NCBI GenBank assembly: GCA_002314605.1
Contig: DCGO01000135.1
Span: forward strand, 1,768-39,554
Length of the DNA: 37,787 nt
Direction of reading: 5' to 3'
Source of the DNA: Lentisphaeria bacterium UBA1776
GTDB lineage: Bacteria; Verrucomicrobiota; Lentisphaeria; Victivallales; Victivallaceae
Part shown: one piece after another, positions 8,080 to 16,218 of the stretch
Layout: the number at the start of each line of letters is the position of its first letter
How positions within the stretch are numbered: position 1 is the first letter of the stretch
The notes under the pieces: generated by a model
The model's input: only the letters and a program-made list of their open reading frames with translations
The model's database searches: none
Told to the model about the DNA's origin: nothing
Made by a program: the position numbers and the translations under genes

Positions 8080-8145
8080 GTGTTTGAAAAAAAAGACTTT
8101 GGGTGTATTTTATCAAACACATGTTTGTTGATTGCAGTCAACTGC
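8080..8145. promoter_or_regulatory. Possible operator half-sites in the divergent control region
   Basis: GTGTTTGA (8080-8087) is the exact reverse complement of TCAAACAC (8113-8120), and a related GTTTGTTGA follows at 8123. CAAAC (8114-8118) and GTTTG (8123-8127) form a compact inverted pair just after the -10 box, and GCAGT-CA-ACTGC lies at 8134-8145. The sites cover the -35 and the start region of the plus-strand promoter, as expected for a repressor such as a TetR-family protein. No regulator gene is in the window, so this is inference. Confidence 0.35.
8084..8111 (+). promoter_or_regulatory. Predicted sigma70 promoter for the hlyD-like/rbbA-like operon
   Basis: TTGAAA at 8084-8089, a 16-base spacer and TATTTT at 8106-8111. 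The downstream half reads GGTGTATTTTAT, which is repeated almost exactly at the pgm promoter (23911-23938). Confidence 0.6.
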
Positions 8146-8169
8146 TTTGTACCAAGGAAAGAGGAAAAC

Positions 8170-9285
8170 ATGAAGAAACTCATCATCACCCTGATTGTTC
8201 TGTCGCTTTGCACACTGGTCTGTTACTTTTTCTTCACATGGCGCTCCAACCGGCTCTACCGCAATCCCGCATTGGCCGGCGGCAACGGACGCATTGAAGC
8301 CACTGAAATCAATGTGGCGGCCAAGCACCAGGGCAAAGTGGAAAAGGTTCTGGTTCAGGAAGGTGACTCCGTCAAGGCCGGTCAGGTTCTGGTGAAGATG
8401 GAGACCAACGTGCAGGAGGCATCGCTGGCTCAGGCAAAGGCCAAACTTCAGCAGGCGGTTGCCGAAGAGGAACGCGCCCGCGCCACCATCGGAGTTCAGG
8501 AAGCCCAGCTTTCGGCAAAGAAATCCCAGGCCGACCAGGCGAGGGTCATAACGGAGAATGCGGAAACCCGTTTCCGCCGGGCCAAGGTGATGGTGGCCCG
8601 GGATGCGACTTCCAAGCAGGAGTATGATAATGCCGAGGCTCTTTGGCTCAGCAACAAGGCATCGCTGGCATCCGCGCTTGCGAGCGTCAAGCAGGCGGAG
8701 GCTGATGTGCTGGCCGCCAAAGCGAATGCAGCCAGCGCCAAGGCCAATATCCTTGCCGCCAAAGCGCAGATTCAGGTGATCCAGGAGGAGATCAATGACA
8801 GCTATCTCAAGGCTCCTCTTATGGGGCGCATCCAGTATCGTGTGGCGGAGCCAGGAGAGGGTCTTGCATCCGGGGGGCGCGCCATCAATATGGTTGATCT
8901 TACCGACGTTTACATGACTTTCTATCTCTCTGAAGAGCTTGCCGGCAAGGTCCGGATCGGGGCCGATGTCCGGATCGTGCTGGATGCCGCTCCGACACTG
9001 CCCATTCCGGCCAAGGTCGCCTACGTTGCCAGCGTCGCGCAGTTCACGCCGAAAACCGTAGAGACCAAGGTGGAACGCCAGAAACTGATGTTCCGGGTCA
9101 AGGCATACATTGCTCCGGAACTTCTGCTCCGCGTCCAGAGTCTGGTCAAGACCGGTATTCCCGGCGTAGCCTGGGTCAAGCTTGATCCCAAGGCGCCGTG
9201 GCCCAAGGAGCTTTTGAGTTACAAGGAGAGAACCGGCAGGTATCTGGTGGATGATATGCCGGCTGATGCGGGAGCGAAGAAATGA
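8170..9285 (+). CDS. HlyD/YhiI-type membrane fusion protein
   Basis: A 371-residue periplasmic adaptor. The ATG at 8170 follows GAGGAAAAC and opens MKKLIITLIVLSLCTLVCYFFF, a single membrane anchor or uncleaved signal. Residues about 45-80 form the first biotinyl-lipoyl-like strand half (RIEATEINVAAKHQGKVEKV, GDSVKAGQVLVKM). An alanine-rich, heptad-like coiled-coil hairpin spans about 85-205. The second lipoyl half follows (DSYLKAPLMGRIQYRVAEPGE), then the beta-barrel (DVYMTFYLSEE, GADVRIVLD). Such adaptors bridge an inner-membrane ABC exporter to an outer-membrane channel. The gene overlaps the following ABC gene by ATGA, so translation is coupled. The order adaptor, double-ATPase exporter, permease matches yhiI-rbbA-yhhJ of enterobacteria. 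The exported substrate is unknown. Confidence 0.9.
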   Translation: MKKLIITLIVLSLCTLVCYFFFTWRSNRLYRNPALAGGNGRIEATEINVAAKHQGKVEKVLVQEGDSVKAGQVLVKMETNVQEASLAQAKAKLQQAVAEEERARATIGVQEAQLSAKKSQADQARVITENAETRFRRAKVMVARDATSKQEYDNAEALWLSNKASLASALASVKQAEADVLAAKANAASAKANILAAKAQIQVIQEEINDSYLKAPLMGRIQYRVAEPGEGLASGGRAINMVDLTDVYMTFYLSEELAGKVRIGADVRIVLDAAPTLPIPAKVAYVASVAQFTPKTVETKVERQKLMFRVKAYIAPELLLRVQSLVKTGIPGVAWVKLDPKAPWPKELLSYKERTGRYLVDDMPADAGAKK

Positions 9286-12062
9286 GTGAAATGCCGCAGA
9301 AGGACGGGGAGCCCGTTGTTTCTCTGCAGCATGTTTCGCTCCGTTATGGGAAAACCATTGGGATTGACGACATTTCCATCAATATTCCGAAGGGGATCCT
9401 CGTCGGTCTGATCGGACCGGACGGCGTGGGCAAATCCACCATGCTGTCGCTGATTACCGGAGCCCATGCCATGCAGCAGGGCGGTTCGCTGTTTGTTCTG
9501 GGCGGCGATATGCGCGACCGGAAACACCGCGACCGGATTTGTCCGAAAATCGCCTACATGCCTCAGGGATTGGGAAAAAACCTTTATTTTACGCTGACGG
9601 TGGAAGAAAATCTGCAGTTCTTCGCCATGCTTTTCGGGCATGATGTGGCAGAGCGCCGCCGGCGGATCGACAAACTCACCAGGTGTACCGGTCTGTATCC
9701 CTTTCTCAACCGTCCGGCCGGCAAGCTTTCCGGCGGGATGAAGCAGAAGCTGGGACTGTGCTGTTCGCTGATCCATGACCCCGATCTTCTGGTGCTGGAC
9801 GAGCCTACCACCGGGGTGGACCCTCTGGCCAGACGGCAGTTCTGGGATCTTATTGACAATATCCGTGAAGAACAGCCGGGGATGACCGTCCTTGCTGCCA
9901 CCGCTTATATGGACGAGGCCCAGCGTTTTGACTGGCTCATTGCCATGGACAGCGGAAAAATTCTGGATACCGGATCGGCGCAGGATTTCTTCCGGAAGAC
10001 CGGCAAGGATAATCTGGATGCGGCGTTTATTGAGCTGTTGCCGGAATCGCGCCGTTCCGGCCACACCGATCTGGTGGTGCCGCCGCTGGTGACGAATGAG
10101 GGTGAAGATTACGCCATCGAGGCGGAGGGCCTCACCCAGCGTTTCGGGGATTTCACTGCCGTGGATCATGTGAGTTTCAAGATCCGCCGGGGGGAGATCT
10201 TCGGTTTTCTCGGATCCAACGGCTGCGGCAAGACGACCACCATGCGGATGCTGACCGGACTCTTGCCCGCCACCGAAGGGACCGCAAAACTTTTCGGTAA
10301 ACCGGTGGGGGAGGACAGCATGAAGGTCCGCCAGAACATCGGTTACATGACGCAGCTGTTTTCGCTGTATGTGGATCTGACAGTGCGGCAGAACCTCACG
10401 TTGTATGCACGGCTTTGCCGGATCCCGGAATCGAAGGTTGCATCCAGTGTGGATGAGGTGATTGACAGATATCTCCTGCGGGAGGTGGAGTTTGTGACGC
10501 CCCGGTCGCTTCCCATGGGGATCCGCCAGAGGCTTTCGCTGGCGGCGGCGGTGATACACCATCCTCAAATCCTGATTCTGGACGAACCGACTTCCGGCGT
10601 GGATCCGGTGGCCCGGGATCTTTTCTGGAGTCAGATCATTGAACTTTCCCGCCGGGACAAGGTGACGATCTTCGTGACGACCCACTTTATGAACGAGGCA
10701 GCCCGCTGCGACCGGATCTCTCTCATGCATGCGGGAAAGTCTTTGGCGTGCGACGCCCCCCGGAAACTTGTGGAAGAGCGCAAGGCCGACAGTCTGGAGG
10801 CGGCATTCATCGGGTATTTGGAGGATGCCGATCCTCTGGCCAAAGAGGTCAACCGCATGGAATCTGACGCGAAGACGGAGCCTCCGAAAGTCCGTCATTC
10901 GACATGGTGGAACCGGATCAACGAGGTCTTCAGTTTTCAGCGCTGGTACAGCTGTTTCTGGCGGGAGATGCTGGAGCTGGTGCGAGACCCGATCCGGGCA
11001 TTGCTGGCGATTTTGGGCGGATTGATCATGATGGTCGCCATGGGATACGGCATCAGCATGGATGTCGAACACATGAAATATGCAGTGCTGGATCAGGACA
11101 AAAGTATTCTCAGCACCAACTACGCTTTGAGTTTTGAAGGCGCACCCCGGTATTTTGACCACATGCCCGACCTCAATGACTATTCCGAGATCGACAAAAG
11201 AATGAGCAGCGGGGAACTCTCCATGGTGGTGGCCATTCCCCCCGGATTCGCCAAGAGTGTGTACGATGGACAGTCTCCGGAGGTGACATTTTATGTGGAC
11301 GGCGCCATGACGATGCGGGCCAATACGGTCAACGGTTATGCCACAAGCGTTCATCAGCAGTGGATTGAGCAGTTCAACCGGACAAATCCGCAGTCCACTC
11401 TGCCTCCGAAGGAACTGGACCCACGGTTCCAGCTCCGTTACCGCTACAACCAGGATGTTTTGAGCCAGCCTGCAATTGTGCCGGGGGTGATCCCGATGCT
11501 GCTTCTGATGGTCCCGGCAATTCTGTCGGCGCTGGCGGTGGTAAGCGAAAAGGAAAAGGGCTCCATCATCAATTTGTATGTGACGCCCATTACCAAGCTG
11601 GAGTTTGTTCTGGGAAAACAGCTGCCTTATATTCTGTTTTCCTGTCTGAGCGCTCTGTTGATGGTGACGGTGGCGGTCACCCTTTTTGCTGTGCCGGTAA
11701 AAGGCAGCGTGCTTCTCCTGTCCGTTTCTCTTCTGGTTTACTGTTTTGTTGCCACAGGGGTGGGACTTCTGGCATCTTCGGTGACGCGAAGCCAGCTGGC
11801 GGTGCTTTTCATGGTGCTTCTGGGGACCATGATCCCATCCCAGCAGTTCTGCGGGCTGCTGAATCCGGTCTCTTCGATGGAAGGCAGTGCCAGACTTATC
11901 GGGACCTATTATCCCACTACGTACATGATGACCATCAGCCGCGGTATTTTCAACAAGGCGCTCAGTTTCGGAGAATTGTACGCCCCGTTTTTGACACTGC
12001 TTCTGATTGCGCCGGTCATCATTTGTCTCTGCGTTCTGACCCAGAAAAAACAGGAGTCGTGA
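9282..12062 (+). CDS. RbbA-like ABC exporter: two ATPase domains fused to an ABC-2 membrane domain
   Basis: A 926-residue fusion. ATPase 1 has Walker A GPDGVGKST (about 45-53), signature LSGGMKQK (149-156) and Walker B LLVLDEPTTGVD. ATPase 2 has GSNGCGKTT (about 311-319) and LILDEPTSGVD, but its signature is LPMGIRQR instead of LSGGQ. ATPase 1 has TAYMDEA where the H-loop histidine should be, while ATPase 2 keeps TTHFMNEA. The pair therefore builds one normal and one degenerate ATP site, as in RbbA relatives. From about 565 an ABC-2 permease domain begins: a first membrane helix (LLAILGGLIMMVAMGYG), a large extracytoplasmic loop (about 595-730), and five or so C-terminal helices. RbbA was first described as ribosome-associated in E. 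coli; the adaptor and permease neighbours here favour an efflux role. It is the middle gene of the operon; the next start lies 2 bases after its stop. Confidence 0.92.
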   Translation: MSEMPQKDGEPVVSLQHVSLRYGKTIGIDDISINIPKGILVGLIGPDGVGKSTMLSLITGAHAMQQGGSLFVLGGDMRDRKHRDRICPKIAYMPQGLGKNLYFTLTVEENLQFFAMLFGHDVAERRRRIDKLTRCTGLYPFLNRPAGKLSGGMKQKLGLCCSLIHDPDLLVLDEPTTGVDPLARRQFWDLIDNIREEQPGMTVLAATAYMDEAQRFDWLIAMDSGKILDTGSAQDFFRKTGKDNLDAAFIELLPESRRSGHTDLVVPPLVTNEGEDYAIEAEGLTQRFGDFTAVDHVSFKIRRGEIFGFLGSNGCGKTTTMRMLTGLLPATEGTAKLFGKPVGEDSMKVRQNIGYMTQLFSLYVDLTVRQNLTLYARLCRIPESKVASSVDEVIDRYLLREVEFVTPRSLPMGIRQRLSLAAAVIHHPQILILDEPTSGVDPVARDLFWSQIIELSRRDKVTIFVTTHFMNEAARCDRISLMHAGKSLACDAPRKLVEERKADSLEAAFIGYLEDADPLAKEVNRMESDAKTEPPKVRHSTWWNRINEVFSFQRWYSCFWREMLELVRDPIRALLAILGGLIMMVAMGYGISMDVEHMKYAVLDQDKSILSTNYALSFEGAPRYFDHMPDLNDYSEIDKRMSSGELSMVVAIPPGFAKSVYDGQSPEVTFYVDGAMTMRANTVNGYATSVHQQWIEQFNRTNPQSTLPPKELDPRFQLRYRYNQDVLSQPAIVPGVIPMLLLMVPAILSALAVVSEKEKGSIINLYVTPITKLEFVLGKQLPYILFSCLSALLMVTVAVTLFAVPVKGSVLLLSVSLLVYCFVATGVGLLASSVTRSQLAVLFMVLLGTMIPSQQFCGLLNPVSSMEGSARLIGTYYPTTYMMTISRGIFNKALSFGELYAPFLTLLLIAPVIICLCVLTQKKQES

Positions 12063-12064
12063 TC

Positions 12065-13231
12065 ATGTGGCAGCACGTCAAAAATATCTATCACATGGGC
12101 ATCAAGGAACTGATCCAGCTCGGTCAGGACCGGCTGATGCTGGCATTGATGATCTATGCATTTACTGCCGGTGTGGTGGTGGTGGCCCGGGCGACCCCGG
12201 ACTCAGTGCAGAATGGTTCGGTGGCCGTGGTGGACAATGACCGGTCTCAGCTGTCGCAGCGGCTCACCGACTCCTTCATGATGCCGACATTTCAGAAACC
12301 CGTACTGATTTCCGCCCATGAAATGGATCAGGCCATGGATATGGGGAAATTCACTTTCGCCATTGTTTTTCCCCCTCACTTCCAGCGGGATGTCCTGGCC
12401 GGAAACCACCCGGAAATTCAGGTGAACGTGGATGCCACGTGCATGAGTCAGGCATTTGTCGGAGCAGGGTACATCCAGCAGATTGTCGTGAAGGAAATAA
12501 GAGAGTTCGTTGCCAGAGAGAGTGTTCTTACAATGTCCTCCGGCGGATCTTCCCAGGAGGCGGCTGCCAATATGGATTCCGGGATCCCTGCCCGGATCGT
12601 GGTCCGGGACCGCTACAATCAGAACCTGACGGCCTCGTGGTTCGGCGGCGTCAATCAGATGATCAATGTGATCACCATGCTGGGGCTGCTGCTGATCGGT
12701 GCGGCGCTGATCGGGGAGCGGGAAAGCGGCACGCTGGAGCACCTTCTGGTGATGCCGGTAGTTCCGTTCGAGATCATGTGTGCCAAGATCTGGAGTATGC
12801 TGGTGGTGGTGCTGGCTGCGACCGGGCTCGCTGTGGGCTTCGTTCTGAAAGGGTGGCTGCAAATGCCCATTGAGGGATCCATTCCGTTATTTTTGCTGGG
12901 GGTGGCGCTGCATCTTTTTGCCATTACATCCTTCGGGATCTGCATTGCCTGTGTAGCACAGAATATGCCGCAGCTTGGGATCCTTGTGCTTCTGGTGCTG
13001 ATGCCGATGCAGATGCTTTCCGGCGGCCTGACGCCGCTGGAGTGCATGCCGATTTGGGTTCAGAAGATCATGGTGATCTCTCCAACCGTGCATTTTGTGA
13101 GGTTCAGCCAGCAGATCCTTTTCCGCGGCGCCGGGTGGAATGTCGTCTGGGAACCGTTTGTGTGGCTGGTCAGCCTTGGTGTCTTATTTTTCATCTTTGC
13201 CGTGCTGCGGTTCAAAAAAGCATCCACCTGA
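12065..13231 (+). CDS. ABC-2 type permease (YhhJ-like), partner of the RbbA-like exporter
   Basis: A 388-residue membrane protein. The ATG at 12065 is preferred over an upstream in-frame start because CAGGAG lies 8 bases before it. Architecture is the ABC-2/DrrB type: one N-terminal helix (LMLALMIYAFTAGVVVV), a periplasmic domain of about 180 residues (VAVVDNDRSQLSQRL is a typical strand-turn of this family), then five helices from about residue 205, including MLGLLLIGAALIGERESGT, where the GERE/GT stretch is the conserved cytoplasmic coupling motif. It should dimerise with the ABC-2 domain of the preceding protein to form the exporter channel. The C-terminus ends in a short basic tail. Confidence 0.9.
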   Translation: MWQHVKNIYHMGIKELIQLGQDRLMLALMIYAFTAGVVVVARATPDSVQNGSVAVVDNDRSQLSQRLTDSFMMPTFQKPVLISAHEMDQAMDMGKFTFAIVFPPHFQRDVLAGNHPEIQVNVDATCMSQAFVGAGYIQQIVVKEIREFVARESVLTMSSGGSSQEAAANMDSGIPARIVVRDRYNQNLTASWFGGVNQMINVITMLGLLLIGAALIGERESGTLEHLLVMPVVPFEIMCAKIWSMLVVVLAATGLAVGFVLKGWLQMPIEGSIPLFLLGVALHLFAITSFGICIACVAQNMPQLGILVLLVLMPMQMLSGGLTPLECMPIWVQKIMVISPTVHFVRFSQQILFRGAGWNVVWEPFVWLVSLGVLFFIFAVLRFKKAST

Positions 13232-13265
13232 TTCGGTTTCCGTTTTCAAGAGAGAGGCAAGTTGT

Positions 13266-14315
13266 ATGAACAGAGGTGTTCTGCCGGTCCGGCCGGCAGG
13301 GGTTCCTGATGCTCTGCCCGGGCGTATCCGTGTTTTTTTCGAAAAGGGGAAGATCGCCCGCGTATCGTATCGGGGCTGTGCCGATCTGGAGTCGTTGCGC
13401 CCCATGGATGAGCGGACGGTCTGCTGGATGGCGTCCAACGGTAAGACGGTCACCTGTGCGGCCTTCATGCTTCTGGTGGAAGAGGGGGCCGCCGGACTGG
13501 ATGATCCGGTGACGAGATTTCTCCCCTATATGAATCACTTTTACCGGCAGGAGCGTGATCGCATTGTGCCGGTCCGGACTCCGGTGACACTGCGGCATTT
13601 ATTGAGCCACACTTCCGGTCTGGCATTTATTCCTTCCAGCGGGTTTCAGCGACAGGAGCTGACATATCTGCCCCTGGAGACCCAGACCCGGATCTTTTCC
13701 GGATCGCTGCTGCTTTCTGAACCTGGAACACGCTATTCGTACTCCAATGCCGGTCCGGATACCATCGGGAGGATCATTGAGGTGATTTCCGGGATGGATT
13801 ATGAGCGTTACATGAAGAATTATGTTTTTGAGCCGCTTGAGATGACTGATACCGGCTACCGGCTGAACCGGGAGCAGATAGCGCGTCTGTCCAAAGGCTA
13901 CAAATATGCCGACGGCGCATGGCAGAGCGTGGTCTGCGATCAGATGTCGGTGCTGCCCTTTGATTCCCCGGACCGTTATCCCGAATGCGGGGGAGGTCTT
14001 TTTTCCACGGCGGAGGATTTTTCGCACTTTGCGCTGATGCTGGCAAATAAAGGGATTTACAACGGACGGCGGCTCCTTGCCGAATCCACGCTCCGGGAAA
14101 TGTGCCGGAAGCAGACTCCGGAGGGAGAAAAGGACTACGGGCTGTGCTGTCTGGCAGGCTCCCTCGGTCACGGCGGTGCCTGGGGGACCCAGCTGAAAAT
14201 CGACATGGACCGGGGCAGCGGAGAACTGCTGATTGTTCAGAAATCCGGAGAATGGCCCCCTGAAGAGGAAACGGGTCAGCCGGTCTGGATCGACGGCAAC
14301 GGGGCGCCTGCGTAA
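13266..14315 (+). CDS. Beta-lactamase-family serine hydrolase (class C / EstB-like)
   Basis: A 349-residue protein of the beta-lactamase/transpeptidase-like family (Pfam PF00144 type). The SxxK nucleophile motif appears as SNGK (in WMASNGKTVTC), the YxN motif as YSN (GTRYSYSNAG), and an HxG-type third motif as GHGGAWGT near the end. LLSHTSGL and EPLEMTDTGY are family hallmarks. The ATG at 13266 follows GAGAGG by 8 bases. There is no signal peptide, so unlike true beta-lactamases it is predicted cytoplasmic, and esterase or amidase action on a small ester or peptide is more likely than antibiotic resistance. It begins 34 bases after the permease gene and is probably the last gene of the transporter operon. 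A terminator-like hairpin follows at once. Confidence 0.85.
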   Translation: MNRGVLPVRPAGVPDALPGRIRVFFEKGKIARVSYRGCADLESLRPMDERTVCWMASNGKTVTCAAFMLLVEEGAAGLDDPVTRFLPYMNHFYRQERDRIVPVRTPVTLRHLLSHTSGLAFIPSSGFQRQELTYLPLETQTRIFSGSLLLSEPGTRYSYSNAGPDTIGRIIEVISGMDYERYMKNYVFEPLEMTDTGYRLNREQIARLSKGYKYADGAWQSVVCDQMSVLPFDSPDRYPECGGGLFSTAEDFSHFALMLANKGIYNGRRLLAESTLREMCRKQTPEGEKDYGLCCLAGSLGHGGAWGTQLKIDMDRGSGELLIVQKSGEWPPEEETGQPVWIDGNGAPA

Positions 14316-14335
14316 AAGCGGGTGTCCGGCTTTTT
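14314..14335. terminator. Possible terminator between convergent genes
   Basis: AAAAGC pairs with GCTTTT, with one G-G mismatch, two more G-C pairs and a TGT loop, ending in TTTTT on the plus strand. It begins inside the stop codon of the serine hydrolase gene and faces the end of the helicase gene. Confidence 0.45.
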
Positions 14336-14384
14336 CAGATCCCGGATCCCGGATCGTTCCAGATCAAGGGGGGCGGAAGACCGG

Positions 14385-16199
14385 TCAGAATTCGACGGAG
14401 TGATCCTTGGGCCGTTTTTCCCTGTGCTTTCTTTTGTCGGAAGCTTCCACATCGGCGCAGAGCCTGTCCACCCAGTCTTTCAGCAATTTTTTTTTGCGCT
14501 CGGGAGGGGTGCGTTTGACCTTTTTCGCTTTGAGGGATTCCCGAAGCATCGGTGCATCGGCGGACTTTCGGTCTTGCTTCCGCTCGGCACGCGCGTCTTT
14601 TTCCGGCGCATCGGCGGCATACTGGACTCGGGGGCCGTGCTGACGGCAGGCGGCGATGAGATGATCCGCATCTTCCGGTTCAAGGTTGAGGAAGGAAAAT
14701 TTATCGAAGCAGTCGATGCGCCCCACACGGGATTTTTTGATGTGACTTTTTTCCCACAGCAGGTCCAGAATTTTCACTGCCCCGAAGCCGTCATTCTTGC
14801 CCACGCCGATAAAAACCCGCGCCATACCGGGAATGTCTTCGGATTCCGCCCATGACTTGTTCCGGTCACGTTTTTTCGCGCCGATCTCTGGATAGCTGGC
14901 AGGAAGCAGCTCCTCCTTGAACTGAAAACGCAACACCGCCGCCAGCAGGTCCGCCGGACTGTCCGTCATGGTCAGAAGTTCTTCGGCGAAATTGAGATAT
15001 TCCTCATATTTACCGCTTTCTGCCACTTCGGCAAGGATGGTTGTGAATCGCTGTTTTTTTGCTTCCACAATGTCCTCTCCCGAGGGGAGGGGGCGCTTGG
15101 GGATCTCCGCATGGGCACCTTTGCGGATCAGTTCCAGACGGCGGGATTCTCCGGGCGTGGCAAAGGTGATTGCCATGCCTTTTTTGCCCGCCCGTCCGGT
15201 GCGTCCGATCCGGTGAATGTAGGTCTCCGGGGTCTGGGGGAGACTGTAGTTGATGACGCAGGTAAGGTCATTCACGTCGATTCCCCTTGCCGCCACGTCA
15301 GTGGCCACAAGGAGGTTGAATTTCTTTTCCTTGAACTGATTGATGAGGCGGAGCCGGATGGTCTGGGGGATCTCTCCATGGAGCGCTTCGGCATGAAGAC
15401 CGCGAATCTTCAGCTTTTCCGCAAGGTCATCCACATCTGTCCGTGTCCGGCAGAAGATCAGCGCGTAAATATCCGGCTCCATGGCGATGATCCGGGTGAG
15501 CGCCGCAAATTTGTCCTCTCTCCTCACCTCGTAACAGCATTGTTCCGCCAGTTTCGTGGGTTCCGTCCTGGATTCCGCCCGGACGATCTCGTAGTCAGGC
15601 ATGAATTCTTCGGCGATAGCGAGGATGGGATCCGGCATGGTGGCGGAAAACATCAGCGTCTGCTTGTCTGTATTGGTATGGGAGAGAATTTCCCTGATGT
15701 CGTCGATGAAGCCCATATCCAGCATTTCGTCCGCTTCATCCAGTACTGCGAACCGGAGTTGATCCAGCTGGAGGACGCCGCGTTTCAGAAGGTCCAGAAT
15801 CCGTCCCGGAGTGCCGATAACGAGTTCCATGCCGTTCCGGAGTTCCCGGATCTGGAGTTCGATGGGCTGTCCCCCGTAAAAAGCGGCGGCATGGAGTTTC
15901 CGCTCGCCCAGAAGGGAATGAATTTCTTCGGCAATCTGGATCCCCAGTTCCCGGGTGGGGGCCAGGATCAGCGCCCGGGGGGAACCGTCCGCCGTGATTT
16001 TTTCAAGAATGGGGAGTGCAAAGGCAGCGGTTTTGCCCGTCCCCGTGCGGGCCTGCCCGATCAGATTCCTGCTGCCGGCAAGAAGCTTCGGGATGGTCAG
16101 CGCCTGGATGGGCGTGGGAATCGAAAAACCTTTTTTCTGTAAAGCGTCAAGAGTCATCCCGGTCAATCCGAGAGCTGCAAAATCGGTGATCTCTTCCAT
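14385..16199 (-). CDS. deaD: DEAD-box ATP-dependent RNA helicase with DbpA RNA-binding domain (DeaD/CsdA-like)
   Basis: A 604-residue helicase. Motifs in order: Q-motif region GFSIPTPIQ (24-32), Walker A ARTGTGKT (50-57), PTREL (81-85), DEAD (154-157), SAT (185-187) and HRIGRTGR (329-336). Residues about 458-528 (ARVFIGVGKNDGFGAVKI) form the DbpA-type RRM domain that targets structured RNA, and the last 70 residues are a lysine/arginine-rich tail. The role is ATP-driven RNA unwinding in ribosome assembly, mRNA decay or cold adaptation. The ATG at 16199 has AAGGAC a few bases upstream; a longer in-frame start at 16277 would overlap tgt and lacks support. It lies 19 bases after tgt and is presumably cotranscribed with it. 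Confidence 0.93.
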   Translation of the reverse strand: MEEITDFAALGLTGMTLDALQKKGFSIPTPIQALTIPKLLAGSRNLIGQARTGTGKTAAFALPILEKITADGSPRALILAPTRELGIQIAEEIHSLLGERKLHAAAFYGGQPIELQIRELRNGMELVIGTPGRILDLLKRGVLQLDQLRFAVLDEADEMLDMGFIDDIREILSHTNTDKQTLMFSATMPDPILAIAEEFMPDYEIVRAESRTEPTKLAEQCCYEVRREDKFAALTRIIAMEPDIYALIFCRTRTDVDDLAEKLKIRGLHAEALHGEIPQTIRLRLINQFKEKKFNLLVATDVAARGIDVNDLTCVINYSLPQTPETYIHRIGRTGRAGKKGMAITFATPGESRRLELIRKGAHAEIPKRPLPSGEDIVEAKKQRFTTILAEVAESGKYEEYLNFAEELLTMTDSPADLLAAVLRFQFKEELLPASYPEIGAKKRDRNKSWAESEDIPGMARVFIGVGKNDGFGAVKILDLLWEKSHIKKSRVGRIDCFDKFSFLNLEPEDADHLIAACRQHGPRVQYAADAPEKDARAERKQDRKSADAPMLRESLKAKKVKRTPPERKKKLLKDWVDRLCADVEASDKRKHREKRPKDHSVEF

Positions 16200-16218
16200 A
16201 AAGTCCTTTTCCCAAAAA

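Noticed and set aside
9219..11354. Minus-strand open frame of 711 codons opposite the exporter gene
   Set aside because: GC-rich codon bias leaves few stops in the antisense frame; the product is His/Gln/Arg-rich and matches nothing, while the plus strand encodes a full RbbA-like protein.
13266..14315. Considered as an antibiotic-resistance beta-lactamase
   Set aside because: No signal peptide and family traits closer to EstB-like esterases; a resistance role is not supported.
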